DNA of 64,000 nt from Chitinophagaceae bacterium (GTDB lineage: Bacteria; Bacteroidota; Bacteroidia; Chitinophagales; Chitinophagaceae). Where the stretch lies: contig JADKIE010000002.1 of NCBI GenBank assembly GCA_016721385.1, positions 434,001 through 498,000 on the forward strand. The letters are read 5' to 3'. Each line of letters opens with the position of its first letter. Position 1 is the stretch's first letter. Position numbers and translations under genes: made by a program. Below are positions 19,516 through 32,240 of the stretch, in pieces. The notes below the pieces were generated by a model. That model had not been told where the DNA came from and did not search any database. It saw only the letters and a program-made list of their open reading frames with translations.

Positions 19516-22500
19516 TTAATGCAACACTTCTACTTTAGCTTGCACAATTTGATTACCTCTGTCATCTCCAATTACTACCATGTAAATACCTTTTGGATAG
19601 TTACGTATATCAATATCCATAGTGCTGTAAGGTGCAGTTATTGGAATAGCCTTGCTGTAAATTTTAGCGCCTTTGCTATCGTATATTATTACCGATCTTA
19701 AGAAGCCAAAGTTTGTAGCGCCGCTATAGTAACGTATTTTAAATTGCCCGTTATTTGGATTTGGATATACAAAAACATTATCCAGTTTAGCTGCATTAAT
19801 TACAACAGCGTTAGATAAAGCGGTACAACCTTGTGCAGTGGTAACCCTAGCAGTATAACTACCCAATTGATCTACATTTACCAGTAGCTGATTAGCTGTT
19901 GCACCAGTTACTAGTACTCCATTTTTATACCATTCTATTGTATTTGTTCCTATCGAAGGTGTAATAGAAGCAGTAATAGTTGTAGATGTTAATGGTGTTA
20001 AACTTAAAGTTGGGGCTGCAGCAATACCTATGATTGGCTGTGTATTTACAGTTACTGTTACACTGGCACAAACAGTTGTGTTACAAGTCCCTTCGGCTCT
20101 TACATAATAAGTAGTAGTTGTGTTAACTGCAACATTACTTAAAGTGGCTCCTGTACCAATTAATGTACCACCGCAACTACCTGTGTACCATTTCCACGTG
20201 GCTCCTGTTCCTAAAGCGCCACCTTGTACAGATAAAGTTGTTATTGTTGGTCCGCAATTAGTAGTTACACTACTTGTAGCTCCGGTTGGTGCTACCGAGT
20301 TACCATTTACAGTTATCGTAAATGTTGTAGGTGTTCCTACACAACCCGAAGCTGTGTTAGGTGTTACCGTTATTGTTGCAGTTACCGCATTTGGTGTTGT
20401 ATTTATTGCAGTAAATGCCGGAATATTACCTGTGCCACTAGCGGCCAAACCAATAGATGGAGTGTTATTTGTCCAACTAAATGTCGTACCAGTTACAGTT
20501 CCCGTAAAGTTAATTGCTGTTGTAGTTGCACCAGTGCATAACGTTTGGTTTGCAACGCTATTTACATTGGCTGTAGGATTAACAGTTATAGTAAATGTTC
20601 GGGCTACACCTGTACAACCTGCAGCTGCTGGTGTAACGGTTATAGTTGCTGTTATTGGTGCAGATGTATTATTTACAGCAGTAAACGCTGCTATATTACC
20701 TGTTCCACTTGCTGCTAAGCCAATAGATGGAGTATTGTTTGTCCAGTTAAATACTGTACCTGCTACTGTGCCTGTAAAGTTTATAGCTGTTGTTACAGCT
20801 CCATTACAAAGTGTTTGGTTAGCAGGTTGAGTTACTGTTGGTGTTGGTTTTACAGTGTCTATTGCAATTATAGCTGGGCCAGTACAACCATTTATACTTG
20901 GTGTTATGGTAAAAGTTACAACAACTGGCGTAGCCGAAGTTGTAGTTAAAGTTCCACTAATATTTCCGGTACCGGTGGCAGCTATACCGGTGGCTAATGC
21001 AACGTTATCTCTTGTCCAATTATATACTGTACCAACTACAGGACTTGTTAAACTAATAGTAGTAATTGGTGAGCCAGAGCAATTTATTTGTGTTGCAGGT
21101 GTAGCTATGGCAGTTGTGGTTGGTTGTATCAATACAGTGGCTGTAACTGGCGTACCTACACAACCTGCGGCAGTTGGTGTTATGGTAAATGTTACTAATA
21201 TTGGCGCATTAGTCGTATTTATCATAAAACCTGTAATAGATGGGCCAGAGCCATTTGCCTGTATACCGCCGGGTGCTGTTGTACCACTACTATTATCTCT
21301 CGTCCATGTATACGTAGTGCCTGGTGTGGTACTTGCAAATACGATTGGAGTAATTGTTACGCCATTACATATAGTTTGTGCTGCAGGCGTTGCTGTCATT
21401 ACTGGTCTTGGATTTACAATTACTGTTGCTGTTGTAGTTGGCCCTACACAGCCCTGTGGTGATGTAGGGGTAATCGTAAACGTTATTGTTACTGGTAATG
21501 GCGTAGTGTTGGTTAATGCACCGCTAATATTACCTGATCCACTTGCTGCTATACCGGTTACAGTGGCGGTGTTATCTCTTGTCCAGGCAAAAGTTGTACC
21601 TGTTACATTACTTGTTAATACTATTGGTGTTATAGTATTACCGCTACATATTGTTTGACTAGCTGGAGTAGCTATTGCATTAGGGGTTGGGTTCACTAGT
21701 ACTGTGGCAGTAATTGATGTGCCTGTACAAGTTGTACCTGCATTTGTAAATGTAGGTGTAATGGTAAATGTTACTGTTACGGGTGCAAAGGTTGTGTTAG
21801 TTAGTGTACCTGCTATATCACCCGTTCCACTTGCAGCAATACCTGTTACTGTTGCACTATTATTTCTACTCCAATTATATACAGTACCTGGCACATTGCC
21901 CGTTAATATAATTGTTGTAATTGGATTAGCTGAACATATAGTTTGGCTTGATGGGGTTGCTACAGCATTAGGTATTGGATTAACAGTAATTAGCTGTGTA
22001 CACTCTGCAAAATTGCCACAACCATCTGTTGCTCTATATGTTCGGGTAATAATGTATGGAACTGTTGTAGAATGAGTACTAATATCACTTACATGAATTA
22101 TGGTAATAGCCCCTGTACAATTATCCGTTGCCGTAACCAAAGATATATTAGCGGCAGGAACCCCAGCAGCACTGCAAACTGTTATTGCAGCAGGGCATGT
22201 AATTACCGGTGGTATATTATCTATTCTTGTGTTGTATGTTACCGCTGTTGCATTGCCGCAACCATCTGTAGTGGTAACTGTAATTACTGCACTACATGTA
22301 CCTACAGTTGACGCAACTTCTGTTAATGCACCTGGGCAATTATCAGTAGCAGATGTTGCCGCTAATGCTGCTGCTTCGGCTGCTGCTACTGTCGGATAAC
22401 AGCTTGCAATAGTACCTACTGTTACTGTTGGTGCTGTATTATCTATTCTGGTATTATAGGTTACTGCTGTTGCATTGCCGCAACCATCTGTAGTGGTTAC

Positions 22501-25500
22501 AGTAATTACTGCACTGCATGTACCTACAGTTGACGCAACTTCTGTTAATGCACCTGGGCAATTATCAGTAGCAGATGTCGCCGCTAATGCTGCTGCTTCG
22601 GCTGCTGCTACTGTTGGATAACAGCTTGCAATAGTGCCAACCGTTACTGTTGGAGCTGTATTGTCTATTCTAGTATTGTAAGTAACATCTGTTGAATTAC
22701 CCGCCGCATCAGTAGTGGTTACGGTAATAACTGCACTACATGTACCAACAGTACTTGCTGCTTCGGTTAATACACCAGGGCAATTATCTGTTGCACTTGT
22801 TGCGGCTAATGCTGCCGCTTGGGCTGCTGCTACGGTTGGGTAGCAACTTCCAATAGTACCCACTGTTACTGTTGGTGCTTGCGTATCGTTAATAGTTACC
22901 GTAAATGAACAGTTAACACTACCGCAAGCATTTGTTGCAGTTACAGTTACGGTGGTTGTTCCTACATTAAAGAAGGAACCGCTACCATTTCCAGCACCAC
23001 TACCAGTAGTAGCACCCGCAAATGTATAAGTTTCTGTTGGTATTGGTAAACCACCAACAGTTGTAGAATATGTAATTACTCTTCCACATTGTCCTGTAGT
23101 ATTAGGTTGAGTAATATTTGCAGGACATATAATAGTTGGAGGTAAACTTGTAACTACCACTGTTATAGAATCAAGTCTATTACATCCCACATTGCCATAA
23201 CCCATAGTTGCATAAAACTTAGTATCTACAAATAATGGAGGTGTTACAATAGATCGAGTAGTAGCTCCACCTGGATTCCAAGAATAACTATTTGCCACAG
23301 GAGCTGTTAATGTAGTAGTACTTGCGCAAGTAACTGTTGGTGGTGTTGCAATAATAGGTGATGCATCTCTTGGCACATCTACCGTAAGGCTATAGTTAGC
23401 ACAGCCCTGTCCAGGGTTCACTTCATGTACTACAACTACTATAGTGCCATTGGCGGGTATAGTGGCTTCGTAGAAAATACTGGTTGAAGGTGATGAACCC
23501 GGATCAGCCAGATAATTGGTACACTGAGCATTGGGATCGTAGCTGCCGGTATATGCCGCACTGAATATTGCAGTACCACAACCTGAATTAAGGCCAATAA
23601 CAGCACAAACAGGTACTGGGCGTGGGTTGGTAATGGTATAACTATCGTAAGCCCTAGATCCAGCAGTGGTAAAAATACCTGGGCAAGCCTTTGGTGCTGC
23701 ACAAGTGCTAATGCTAGCAAATCTATTTAATCTGCCCGTTTGTTGTGCATCTGTTCCTGTAAGGCTGCCTGTAAATACATAATCAGCAGCATTAACAACG
23801 GTTGTTGCACTAGTGGCACAACCAAATTGATTAGTAACCACTAACTCGTAAATACCAGAACTTGTTACGGCCAAAGTTTGTGCAGTACCCACGCCGGCAA
23901 ATGGAGTGGTCAAGTAGCTTTTACCCCACTGATAAGTATAGTTAGGGTCTACTGGTCCTGCCAACGTAGTACCCGTTGGGCAGAATGTACCACCGCCTGT
24001 GATGGTAAAGCTAGCAGGGTTGCCGTTCACCACTACATTTACCTCATCAAAAGTGGATGGGCAAGGGTTGTTGGAAACGGTCCACCTGAAGGTGTAAGTA
24101 CCAAGGGTATTCAGACCTGTGATAATGGTATTGGGTGCACTTGGCGAAATAATATTGGCTGTTACTGGACCAGCTACTTGCGTCCAAACGCCTGTACCCA
24201 CTGTGGGTACTGCTGCAGTCATGGTAGCTCTAGCCGGTGATACACAAGCTGTTTTGTCAAGTCCTGCATCGGCCACTGAAGGTGTACCAGCAAAGTTCAC
24301 CACTACATCATCTTGTGAGCTATTAGGGCAAGGTGCACCAGTAGCAATTGTCCATCTTAAGGTATATATACCATTGATAGATGCTGTAGCAGTAGCCACA
24401 GGATCGTTGATATTACTGAAGTTAACAGTACCAGGACCTGTTACCAGTGTCCAAGTACCTGTACCTACTGTTGGTGTATTACCTGCCAGCGTATAAGTCA
24501 AGCCACAAACTGAAGCATCAACTCCTGCATTAGCAGTAGTAGGTAATGGGCTTATAGTAACCGTAGCTGAATCAACCGTGGTACATCCCATTACCATAGC
24601 CAAGCGTTACAAAATATTCAGTAGTGGCTGCTGGTGTAACGGTAATAGCCTGTGTAGTATTTCCACCAGGGTTCCATGAATATGAACTGGCCAATGGTGC
24701 AGTTAAGGTTACTGACGTAGCCGAACAAATGGGGCCGCTTGGGCTAACTGTAATTCCTGTTTCCCTTGGCACATCCACCGTTAATTGATAGCTGGCACAA
24801 CCCGTAGCTGGATTTACTTCATGCACCACTACTACAATAGTAGCATTAGCTGGTATAGTAACTTCCATATATCCTGTACCAGGGAACGATGAACCAGGAT
24901 CTGCCAAATAATTGGTACAAAGTGATGTGGGGTTAAAGCTACCTAAGTAAGCCACATTGAAAAGGCTGGTGCCGCAATCACTTCTGAGTCCAATAGTAGC
25001 ACAAACTGGTACACTACGTGGGTTTGTAATATTATAGCTATCGTAGAATCTGGCGCCAGTTGTAGTGAATGTAAGTGGGCAGGCTTTGGGCGCTGCACAA
25101 GTACTCAACGTAGCAAATCTATTTAATCTACCTGTTTGTTGTGCATCACCTGTAGCTAGGCTACCGTTAAAAACAAAATCTGCTTTGCTTACTGGTGTTG
25201 TATCAGATGTTGCACAACCAAATTGGTTGGTGACAATTAAGCGATAATTACCAGACGATGTTACATCTTGAGTTGAAGCAGTACCTCCAAAAGTGGTAAA
25301 GCTATTTGGATTGGAAATACCTGATAGGCTTCTTTGCCAAGTATAAGTATAATTAGGATCCACTGGCCCTGTAAGCGTAGTTGTGCCAGGACAGAATGTA
25401 CCTCCACCAGCCAAAGTAAACAGTGCTGGGTTGGGGTTAACAATTATATTAACGGTATCCCTTGAAGGAGGACAAGTTCCGTTGGTTATGGTCCATACAT

Positions 25501-28500
25501 AAGTGTAAGTACCAGCAGTATTTAACCCAACAACAATTGTAATAGGATTACTTACTCCGAAACTGGTAGAAACTGGGCCGCTAATTTGCGACCAAGCACC
25601 TGTACCTACAGTGGGAGTATTTGCGGCCATGTTAGCAGTACCTGGGTTGATACATGCGTTGATATCTGGCCCTGCATTAGAAGTTGTTGGTAGTGCGTCA
25701 ACAGTTACTGTTGTACCTGCAGATGGAGCAGATGTACAACCTGCAGTAGTTACTGTTACTGTATAGGTACCAGCAGTTGTAACAGTTATTGACTGTGTTG
25801 TTTCACCTGTTGACCAAAGATTGCCAGATGCAGATGAAGAAGTTAATACCACACTACCTCCTACACAGAAAGTTGTTGGTCCGCCAGCTGTAATAGTTGG
25901 TGTTGGAGGTGTTGGGTTTACTGTAACTGTTGTACCTGCAGAAGGTGTTGATGTACAACCTCCGCTAGTTACAGTAACGGTATATGTTCCTGATGTTGTA
26001 ACAGTAATTGACTGTGTTGTTTCACCTGTTGACCATGTATTACCAGTTGCAGATGATGAAGTTAATACCACACTACCACCTGCACAGAATGTTGTTGGGC
26101 CTCCTGCCGTAATGGTAGGAGCAGCAGGCAATGGATTTACTGTACCTGTTACTGCTACATTTACTGTTGTAACACCTGTTGAGGCAAGGGTAATATCACC
26201 TGAAGGCGTACCAGTAGCAGATGCAGCCAATCTTACATAAATTGGTGTAGAAGGTACCGTACCGCCAGATTGAGTTAATGTTATTGATGTTGTAAAGCCG
26301 CTGCCGCTAGTTGTAGAAATTTCGAGACCTGCTGGTGCCGTAATAATTATATTGGCTGTTAATCCACTTCCATCTACAGTGAAACTTTGTTCGGCAGAAG
26401 CCGTACCAGCACAAGATGTAAATGCTGTTAACGGAGTACCTGTAACATTAATAGTAGGTGCTAATGCTGATAAATAGTTACAGCCTGTAGGTAATGTAAA
26501 GCTTGGAGGTGTGCTATTATCTTTTGTCCAATTAGCTTGATTATTTAAAGCTGCTCTTAAGGTATTTACAGGTCCTGTTACAGCTGGTAAATTACATAAG
26601 CCAAATTTTGAATTATTAAATTCTGAGCTTGGTATATCTTGAACACCAATCCAAATAGCATTTGTACCGGTTGTTAACCCTGTAGGCAAAGCACTTGCAT
26701 TGGCAGAATTTGCTGTACCATCCCAAGCTGCTGCTGTCGTAGAAACGGCATCGCCGATTGTTGTACTTAACACATTGTGGTGTATTGCAGTTATAAAAGT
26801 TGGAGCTGCTGCCGAACCACGATAAGCCAAAATTTGATCGCCGCTGGTAGAAAGATTTAAAGCTGTACCCGTAACTGTTCCGGCAGAACCACCAGCTACA
26901 AGCGTACTTGTAAGACCACTAATTTTAATTTCTGTGCCTGCTGGATAAGCAGCATTACTTGTCCATGTTACCGTTTCTTCTGCAGTTCTAAACGCGTTAG
27001 TACTTAGCCAACCATTATTAGTAAAATGTATAGTTGTCGCTGGTCCTATATTTCGTAATAAAACAAAAGAAAAATCATCATTTGTTGAAGTAGATGTATA
27101 ACCACTAAATGCAATATCGCCTGCATTTAAAGTTGTAGCACCTGCTGGTAAAGGAGTTACTACCCATGATGCCAAAACCACGTATGTTCCTTGGCAACCA
27201 GCACTACAATTAGCTCTTCTTCCTTCAATAAATACAGTACCGCTACCTGCAGCCAAGCCTGTAGTACTAATATTACTACCCGGTGTGTAGGGTAAATAAG
27301 ATGCACCATTATTTGTTGTATATCTAAAATCATCTGCACAACCTGTGCCACCGCTACCAGCATTAAATGTTGCACTTACAGGTGTGCCATCTGCTACTGT
27401 TGCTGTTGCTGGTGTTTTAGCCAATATTGATGGACTAATTGGCAAGGCTGTAACTGTAAGTGTACCATTTGTTGAATTTACAGAGCCTGTACCGTTTGTG
27501 GCTACACATCTATATATATAACCATTTAACGAAATTGGAGCTGCATTAATATTAAGTAAAGCTGTTGTGGCGCCAGAATATGTAGTATTGTTTACAATAT
27601 TTACAAAACCACCGCCATTATCTACTTGCCATTGATATGAAGCCGCATTACTAGCTGCTACTGTAATACTGGTATTTGCAAGTTCACACAATGTAATAGT
27701 TGCAGGAGGGTTAGTGGTAAATATTGGTGCCGGCAAGCCTGCAATATAATTGCAGCCTGTAGGAATGGCAATTGTTGGCCCTCCATCTTCACTAAACCAA
27801 TTGGCTTTATTATTTAATGCTGCTCTTGCCAATGCCGCAGTACTTACATCTGGCCCACAAACAAATTTTGCATTATCATCTTCTGAAGCACTTACATCTT
27901 GAGTACCTATCCAAATACAATTTGTACCTGTGGTTAAACCTGTAGGTAAAGAGCTGCTATTGGTGGTATTTGCTGTACCATCCCAAGCGGCGGCTGTTGT
28001 GGAAACCGGGTCGTTGATTGGAGCAGTGGATTGATAAACATTCATATGTATGGCACTAATAAATGTAGGCGAACCTGCTGTTCCCTGATATGCCAAAATC
28101 TGATCGCCACTGGTTGATAAACTTAACATTGTACCTGTACAAGTACCTGCAGATGCCCCACCTACTAATGTAGCGGAAGCTACTAACGGACTTGGACTTG
28201 TAGTGCCCGATATCAAGATTTCGGTACCTGCTGATAAAGCAGCTGTTGATGTCCATGTTGTTGTTTGCTCACCCGATCTAAAAACATTTGTGCTTAACCA
28301 ACCGTTATCGGTAAAATTAATTACAGTTCCGGTTGTTACGTTTTTTAATAACACAAACGAAAACGAATCTACATTGGTAGCAGAAGAAATATACCCGGTA
28401 AAGGCTATATCGCCGGCTACTAATGTTGTTTGAGCTTTTACATTACTTTGTAATGTTGCAAAAATTAAGAGTATGCAGAAACTGCGGAGAAAATTTCTCA

Positions 28501-28501
28501 T
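19516..28501 (-). CDS. Giant repeat-rich T9SS surface protein, one frame break
   Basis: Two overlapping frames (28501-24572 and 24603-19516) are joined by removing one G at 24587-24589, giving about 2995 residues; the junction then reads YGNGCTTVDSATV, like the equivalent segment YGNVGCNRLDSI later in the protein. Order: signal peptide (ends NVKAQ); two copies of an approximately 190-residue domain starting LVAGDIAFTGYIS, resembling lamin-tail-like modules; Ig/PKD-like repeats; two PPC-like regions (PRSVPVC, VVVVHEVNP); three near-identical 74-residue repeats; an HYR-like domain (ITCPAAITVC); about seven PKD-like repeats of 80-90 residues (TPAAQTICNG); and a T9SS type A tail (VFVYPNPNNGQFKI, YPKGIYMVVI). 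A cell-surface adhesin or matrix role is inferred. Confidence 0.88.
22217..22882 (-). repeat. Three tandem 222-bp coding repeats in the giant protein
   Basis: Units at 22217-22438, 22439-22660 and 22661-22882 have an exact 222-bp period (74 residues). The first two (lower coordinates) are nearly identical in protein; the third differs in a few residues (VGTIGSCYPTV versus VGTIASCYPTV, DAAGNSTDV versus DGCGNATAV). Each carries Cys pairs in SCYPTV, DNCPG and GTCSA. The high identity indicates recent duplication or gene conversion. Confidence 0.93.
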
Positions 28502-28661
28502 AACAGGAAAGGTTTAGGTTTGGTTTATATTGTATAAAAATATGTCAATTATTTTAATAAATTATGTAATACATAATTTATTAAACAGGTTTTTCAGGAT
28601 AAATATTGGAGATTAATTTACATTACAAAATGTAAAACTGTTATTATAAAATATAATGCAA

Positions 28662-29932
28662 TTATTGCTTTATCAACTTAAATACTGAGCCGTCTTCCAT
28701 CTTTAAAAAGTAAATACCAGCTTTTAAAGATTCGCTATTTATTTTTTGAAAATTAGTAACACAACTAATACTCATTACTTTTTTTCCTTGCAAATTCGTT
28801 AGCACTGCTGTTTTACTACTATTTTTTCCGTTTTGTTGAATGGTAAATTCATTAACAAAGGGATTTGGAAAAACAGTTATTGCTGTATTTAATTTTACGT
28901 TTAATGGAACCACATTGCTGTAAACTAATTTACCAGATTGCTCAGTTATTTTAAGGCGATAATAAGTATTTTGTACCAGTAATACGTTATCTGTATAGTA
29001 ATATATACCATTAGTAGATGAACTTACATTAATTGTAGATAAAGGTTTGAAAGAAATACCATCTGTGCTTTTTTCAATAACAAAATTGTTGATGCCAGCT
29101 TTTTCTTGTAATTTCCAGTGAAGTGTTGCAGATTTATCTGTGTTTAGTTTGGCAGTAAATTCAATATCATTAATTGCGGTAACTGTAAAAAACTACAGCC
29201 AGACGGAACAGTAACAGGTGCAGTAGGAGAGCCATTTGATTTTGTCCAATTGGCAGGATTGTTTACTGCAGCTCTAATTTGAGCCACAGTTCCAGGAACT
29301 CCGGTACAATTAAAAACCGCATTGTCAAATTCTGAAGCAGACACTTGAAATGTACCAACCCATATGGCAGTACTTCCGGTTGTTAATCCGGTAGGCAATG
29401 ATGAAGCTGTTGTATTATTTGAATTTGTATTATCCCAAGTAGCAGCATCAGTAGCTACTGGATCACTTATTGGTGGAGTAGATTGGTAAACGTTCATGTG
29501 TATTGCACTAATAAAAGTAGGAGAAGCAACTGTACCTTGATAAGCCAAAACCTGATCGCCTGAAGTTGATAACGAAAGCATATTACCTGTACAAGTCCCG
29601 AGACTTGAAATTATTGTTGCTGAACCACCAACTCCAGAAATTTTCACCTCTGTACCAGTCAACATTGCAGCAGAACTAGTCCAAACAAGCGTTTCTTCTC
29701 CTGCACGAAAAATATTAGTGTTTAACCAACTGTTATCGGTAAAAGTAATCGTAGTTCCTGAAGGTATATTTTTAAGTAATACAAAAGAAAATTCATCGGT
29801 ACTTCCGGCAGAAATATAGCCTGTAAAAGCAATATCCCCGGCAGCCAACACTTGTGCATTTGCTTGCTTTGTGTTTATGCAAAAAATTAGTACAAAAATA
29901 ATTTTGTAAGTATAAGTAAAGATACTTTTCAT
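28662..29932 (-). CDS. Short T9SS protein paralogous to the N-terminus of the giant protein, one frame break
   Basis: Signal peptide (ends TKQANAQ) followed by one copy of the LAAGDIAFTGYIS domain shared with the giant protein downstream (SLSTSGDQVLAYQG, SLPTGLTTGSTAIWVG). The frame stops at 29144, but adding one T to the run 29187-29192 continues GCSFFTVTAINDIEFT into a domain with LHWKLQEKAGINNFVIEKS (the usual Fn3-like region before sorting tails) and a T9SS type A tail (ITVFPNPFVNEFTI, AGIYFLKM) ending at 28662. The corrected length is about 423 residues. Probably a cell-surface protein. The 28502-28661 gap shows only AT-rich sequence. Confidence 0.85.
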
Positions 29933-30015
29933 GAATTAAGGTTTAGCATCACAAGTTGCTTATAAAATTAACAATTTTTGTGGCAATTTGTGTAGGTAAA
30001 AGTACCTGTTTTTAG

Positions 30016-30951
30016 TTAATTAAAGCAAGCTCCTTTGGTAATTCCAAAATTTGACAGTTTCCAGCCACTAAAAAAGCCCTCTTGCAGATAAACTATGTTG
30101 AGTATTATTTTTTTGTTATCAACTGTTTTTACAATTAAGCCTTCGTTTTTTGAGCAGGCAATAATTGTTCCGGGTGTTAAGTCTGTATCATTACAATCTC
30201 CTGCAACTTCGGCTTCTGTTACACCAATAAACCAATTATCTACTACTGCTCCTGCACCTTTGTTCCAAGGGTTACAGGCATTTACAAGCCTTATTATTTT
30301 GGTTGCATCCATTTGTTGCCAGTTTATTGTTAAATCTTTAGCTACCGGCATTTCAAAATAATTAGCCTTGGTTTCATCTTGTGCGACTGATGGTATTACT
30401 GTACCGTACGATAAAATTTTTAATAAATTAGCGGCGAGTTTTGCCGCCAAAAAGGCGAGTTTAGATTGTAGTATTCCGTAAGTATCTGTATTCTCTATTT
30501 GCACTTTTTCCTGCAAAATTATTTGGCCGGTATCTATACCTTCATCAACCTTATGCACCGTTACACCAGCCTCTTTATCGTTGTTTAACAAATGCCACAA
30601 AATGGGATGTGGCCCACGGCATTGCGGAAGTAACCCGTAATGAAAATTAATAAACCCTTTTTCGGGTAAGGTTAATAGCTGTGGAGTAATGATGTATGGG
30701 AAAGTCATCATTAGCCCTACATTTATTTGATATTGTTTAATAGCTTCGCTTATTTGTGTTTTATATTCTTTTTTGTTAAGCAACAATAATGGCACATTGG
30801 TATCCTGCATAAGTTGCTCCAAAATTTGTTGCATTTCCTTATTGCGTTTAGGAATACCAATGGCACCAACTTTGCCATAAAACAAAAACTCTTTTATGCC
30901 GGGAATGGCAATTGGATTATTGCAAAGTATGAGTGCTTTTACATTGTTCAT
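30016..30951 (-). CDS. Formyltransferase-family protein (methionyl-tRNA formyltransferase-like)
   Basis: 311 residues, cytoplasmic. The N-terminal formyltransferase fold is clear: GFINFHYGLLPQCRGPHP contains the Asn-x-His pair (N102, H104) and VDEGIDTGQI carries the catalytic Asp (D140). A C-terminal domain of about 100 residues (INWQQMDATKIIRLVNAC, then GTIIACSKNEGLIV) resembles the OB-like C domain of Fmt. Relative to true Fmt the N-terminal part is short and the tRNA-binding loop is not obvious, so a sugar-amine or small-molecule formyltransferase is as likely as fmt. It is last in a minus-strand run after the periplasmic-binding-fold gene, inside the modification-enzyme locus. Confidence 0.83.
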   Translation of the reverse strand: MNNVKALILCNNPIAIPGIKEFLFYGKVGAIGIPKRNKEMQQILEQLMQDTNVPLLLLNKKEYKTQISEAIKQYQINVGLMMTFPYIITPQLLTLPEKGFINFHYGLLPQCRGPHPILWHLLNNDKEAGVTVHKVDEGIDTGQIILQEKVQIENTDTYGILQSKLAFLAAKLAANLLKILSYGTVIPSVAQDETKANYFEMPVAKDLTINWQQMDATKIIRLVNACNPWNKGAGAVVDNWFIGVTEAEVAGDCNDTDLTPGTIIACSKNEGLIVKTVDNKKIILNIVYLQEGFFSGWKLSNFGITKGACFN

Positions 30952-30990
30952 TATCCGGTTTGTTTATATATATTTTTTGAGTAGCAAAAT

Positions 30991-32150
30991 TTAAATACAT
31001 AAATATGTATTACGCCAACCCGATTTTTCGGCCGGATTTAGGGTGTCTTTTGCAAATTCGCCCCAAATTACATTTATGTTTTCTTCTTCTTTAGCAGAAA
31101 TATTAATATCAAAATTATTTTTACATGTAGCTAAATACGATGGCCCGTAGGTTTCATGTGTTGATTCATCAATTTTAATCCAGCCTCGTGGGCTTGATAT
31201 TTTTTTACCTTTTATTATGTTTATAATTTCTTGTGCATTGGTTTTCCGTTTGCCGATTGATGTAAAATTTCTTTAACTATTATACCTGTTTCCCAACCTA
31301 AAAGCGAAAAATAATTTGCCGGCTTGGTTAATGCTGTTTGTATGTTAGTTACAAAATCAAGATTATCCTTGTTTTGTAAAGATGCATGCCACGGAATATA
31401 TCCTTTTACATTATTAATGGTAAAAGCATCTCCTAATAATACTTTTAAAGATTCATCCAGCATCATTGGCGATACAAATAAGTTTAAATTAAATTCATTT
31501 TGCAGCGGCGAAATTTGGGTGTAAAATTTTACAGCTTGCTCACCCGAAAAAAGGCAAAGCAAATTATTTACCTCTTTATTATTGTTTAAAAAATCTTTTA
31601 AAGGATCAAGCGTAAACTCATCAAGTTTTAAATGCGTTATATGGTTAAGCAATGGCTGGCCACCATTTTGCTGATTGCCCGATAACATGGAATAACATAT
31701 TTGATACCCTGCATCATAATACGAAGCTGTATTTATAACCTGTTTATTGTTTTGTTGTGCAGCAAGCTTACCTGTAAGCTTTGCATGTAAGCAAAAGTTA
31801 AGGGAATGTGTAATGGTAGTTGGTGCAGCTTGCCATGTTTCGGGCAAATTGGCGCCAAAATTTACCACTAACAAAATTTTATTACTTGCTGTAAAAAGCG
31901 GTTGAAGCATTTCGGCAATTTTAGCATCTGCAAAAACAATTACCACATCTGCCTCTTCCTGCAAAATCATTTTTTCGGCCTTGGTATAAATTTCTGGCTC
32001 TTCTATCCCAAATCCTATATTGTCTGTAATAAATTTAACCTTACTAAATTGGTTGCAAAATTTAAGGTATTGTTTTATTGCATTAAAAAAATCTAACCCA
32101 AGCGAAGGAAATAAAGTAGAACGGGGTAATAAAATTCCAACAGAAAGCAT
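30991..32150 (-). CDS. Type I periplasmic-binding-protein-fold protein without signal peptide, one frame break
   Basis: The first 309 residues begin directly with the first beta strand (MLSVGILLPRSTLFPSLGLDF), like the mature part of branched-chain amino-acid-type ABC binding proteins (EEADVVIVFADAKIAEML, then KGYIPWHASLQNKDNLDF). No export signal is present. The frame stops at 31221; adding one A at the run 31242-31245 continues NGKTNAQEIINIIKGKK and about 80 more residues to 30991. The ligand is unknown. A terminator and the two tail-collar genes lie upstream, and the formyltransferase starts 39 bases downstream. A cytoplasmic sensing role is conceivable but speculative. Confidence 0.7.
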
Positions 32151-32190
32151 TCTATTAATAATTAAGTGGTTGAGTTTGTTGTGTAAAAAT

Positions 32191-32222
32191 AATCCCTCTT
32201 CTTAAAACCAAGAAGAGGGATT
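32191..32222 (-). terminator. Rho-independent terminator after the tail-collar genes
   Basis: AATCCCTCTTCTT at 32191-32203 and AAGAAGAGGGATT at 32210-32222 form a perfect 13-bp stem with a six-base loop, 18 bases after the stop at 32241, with T-rich sequence after it on the minus strand. Confidence 0.88.
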
Positions 32223-32240
32223 TAACTATTTATATTTGTA

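Noticed and set aside
20120..22399. Long antisense open frames (up to 267 residues) opposite the giant protein
   Set aside because: They are Val/Pro/Ala-rich mirror images of Thr-rich repeat coding sequence with no starts, domains or breaks matching known proteins.
22217..22882. Direct repeats that might be a CRISPR array
   Set aside because: The units are 222 bp, contiguous and coding, with no short palindromic repeat or variable spacers.
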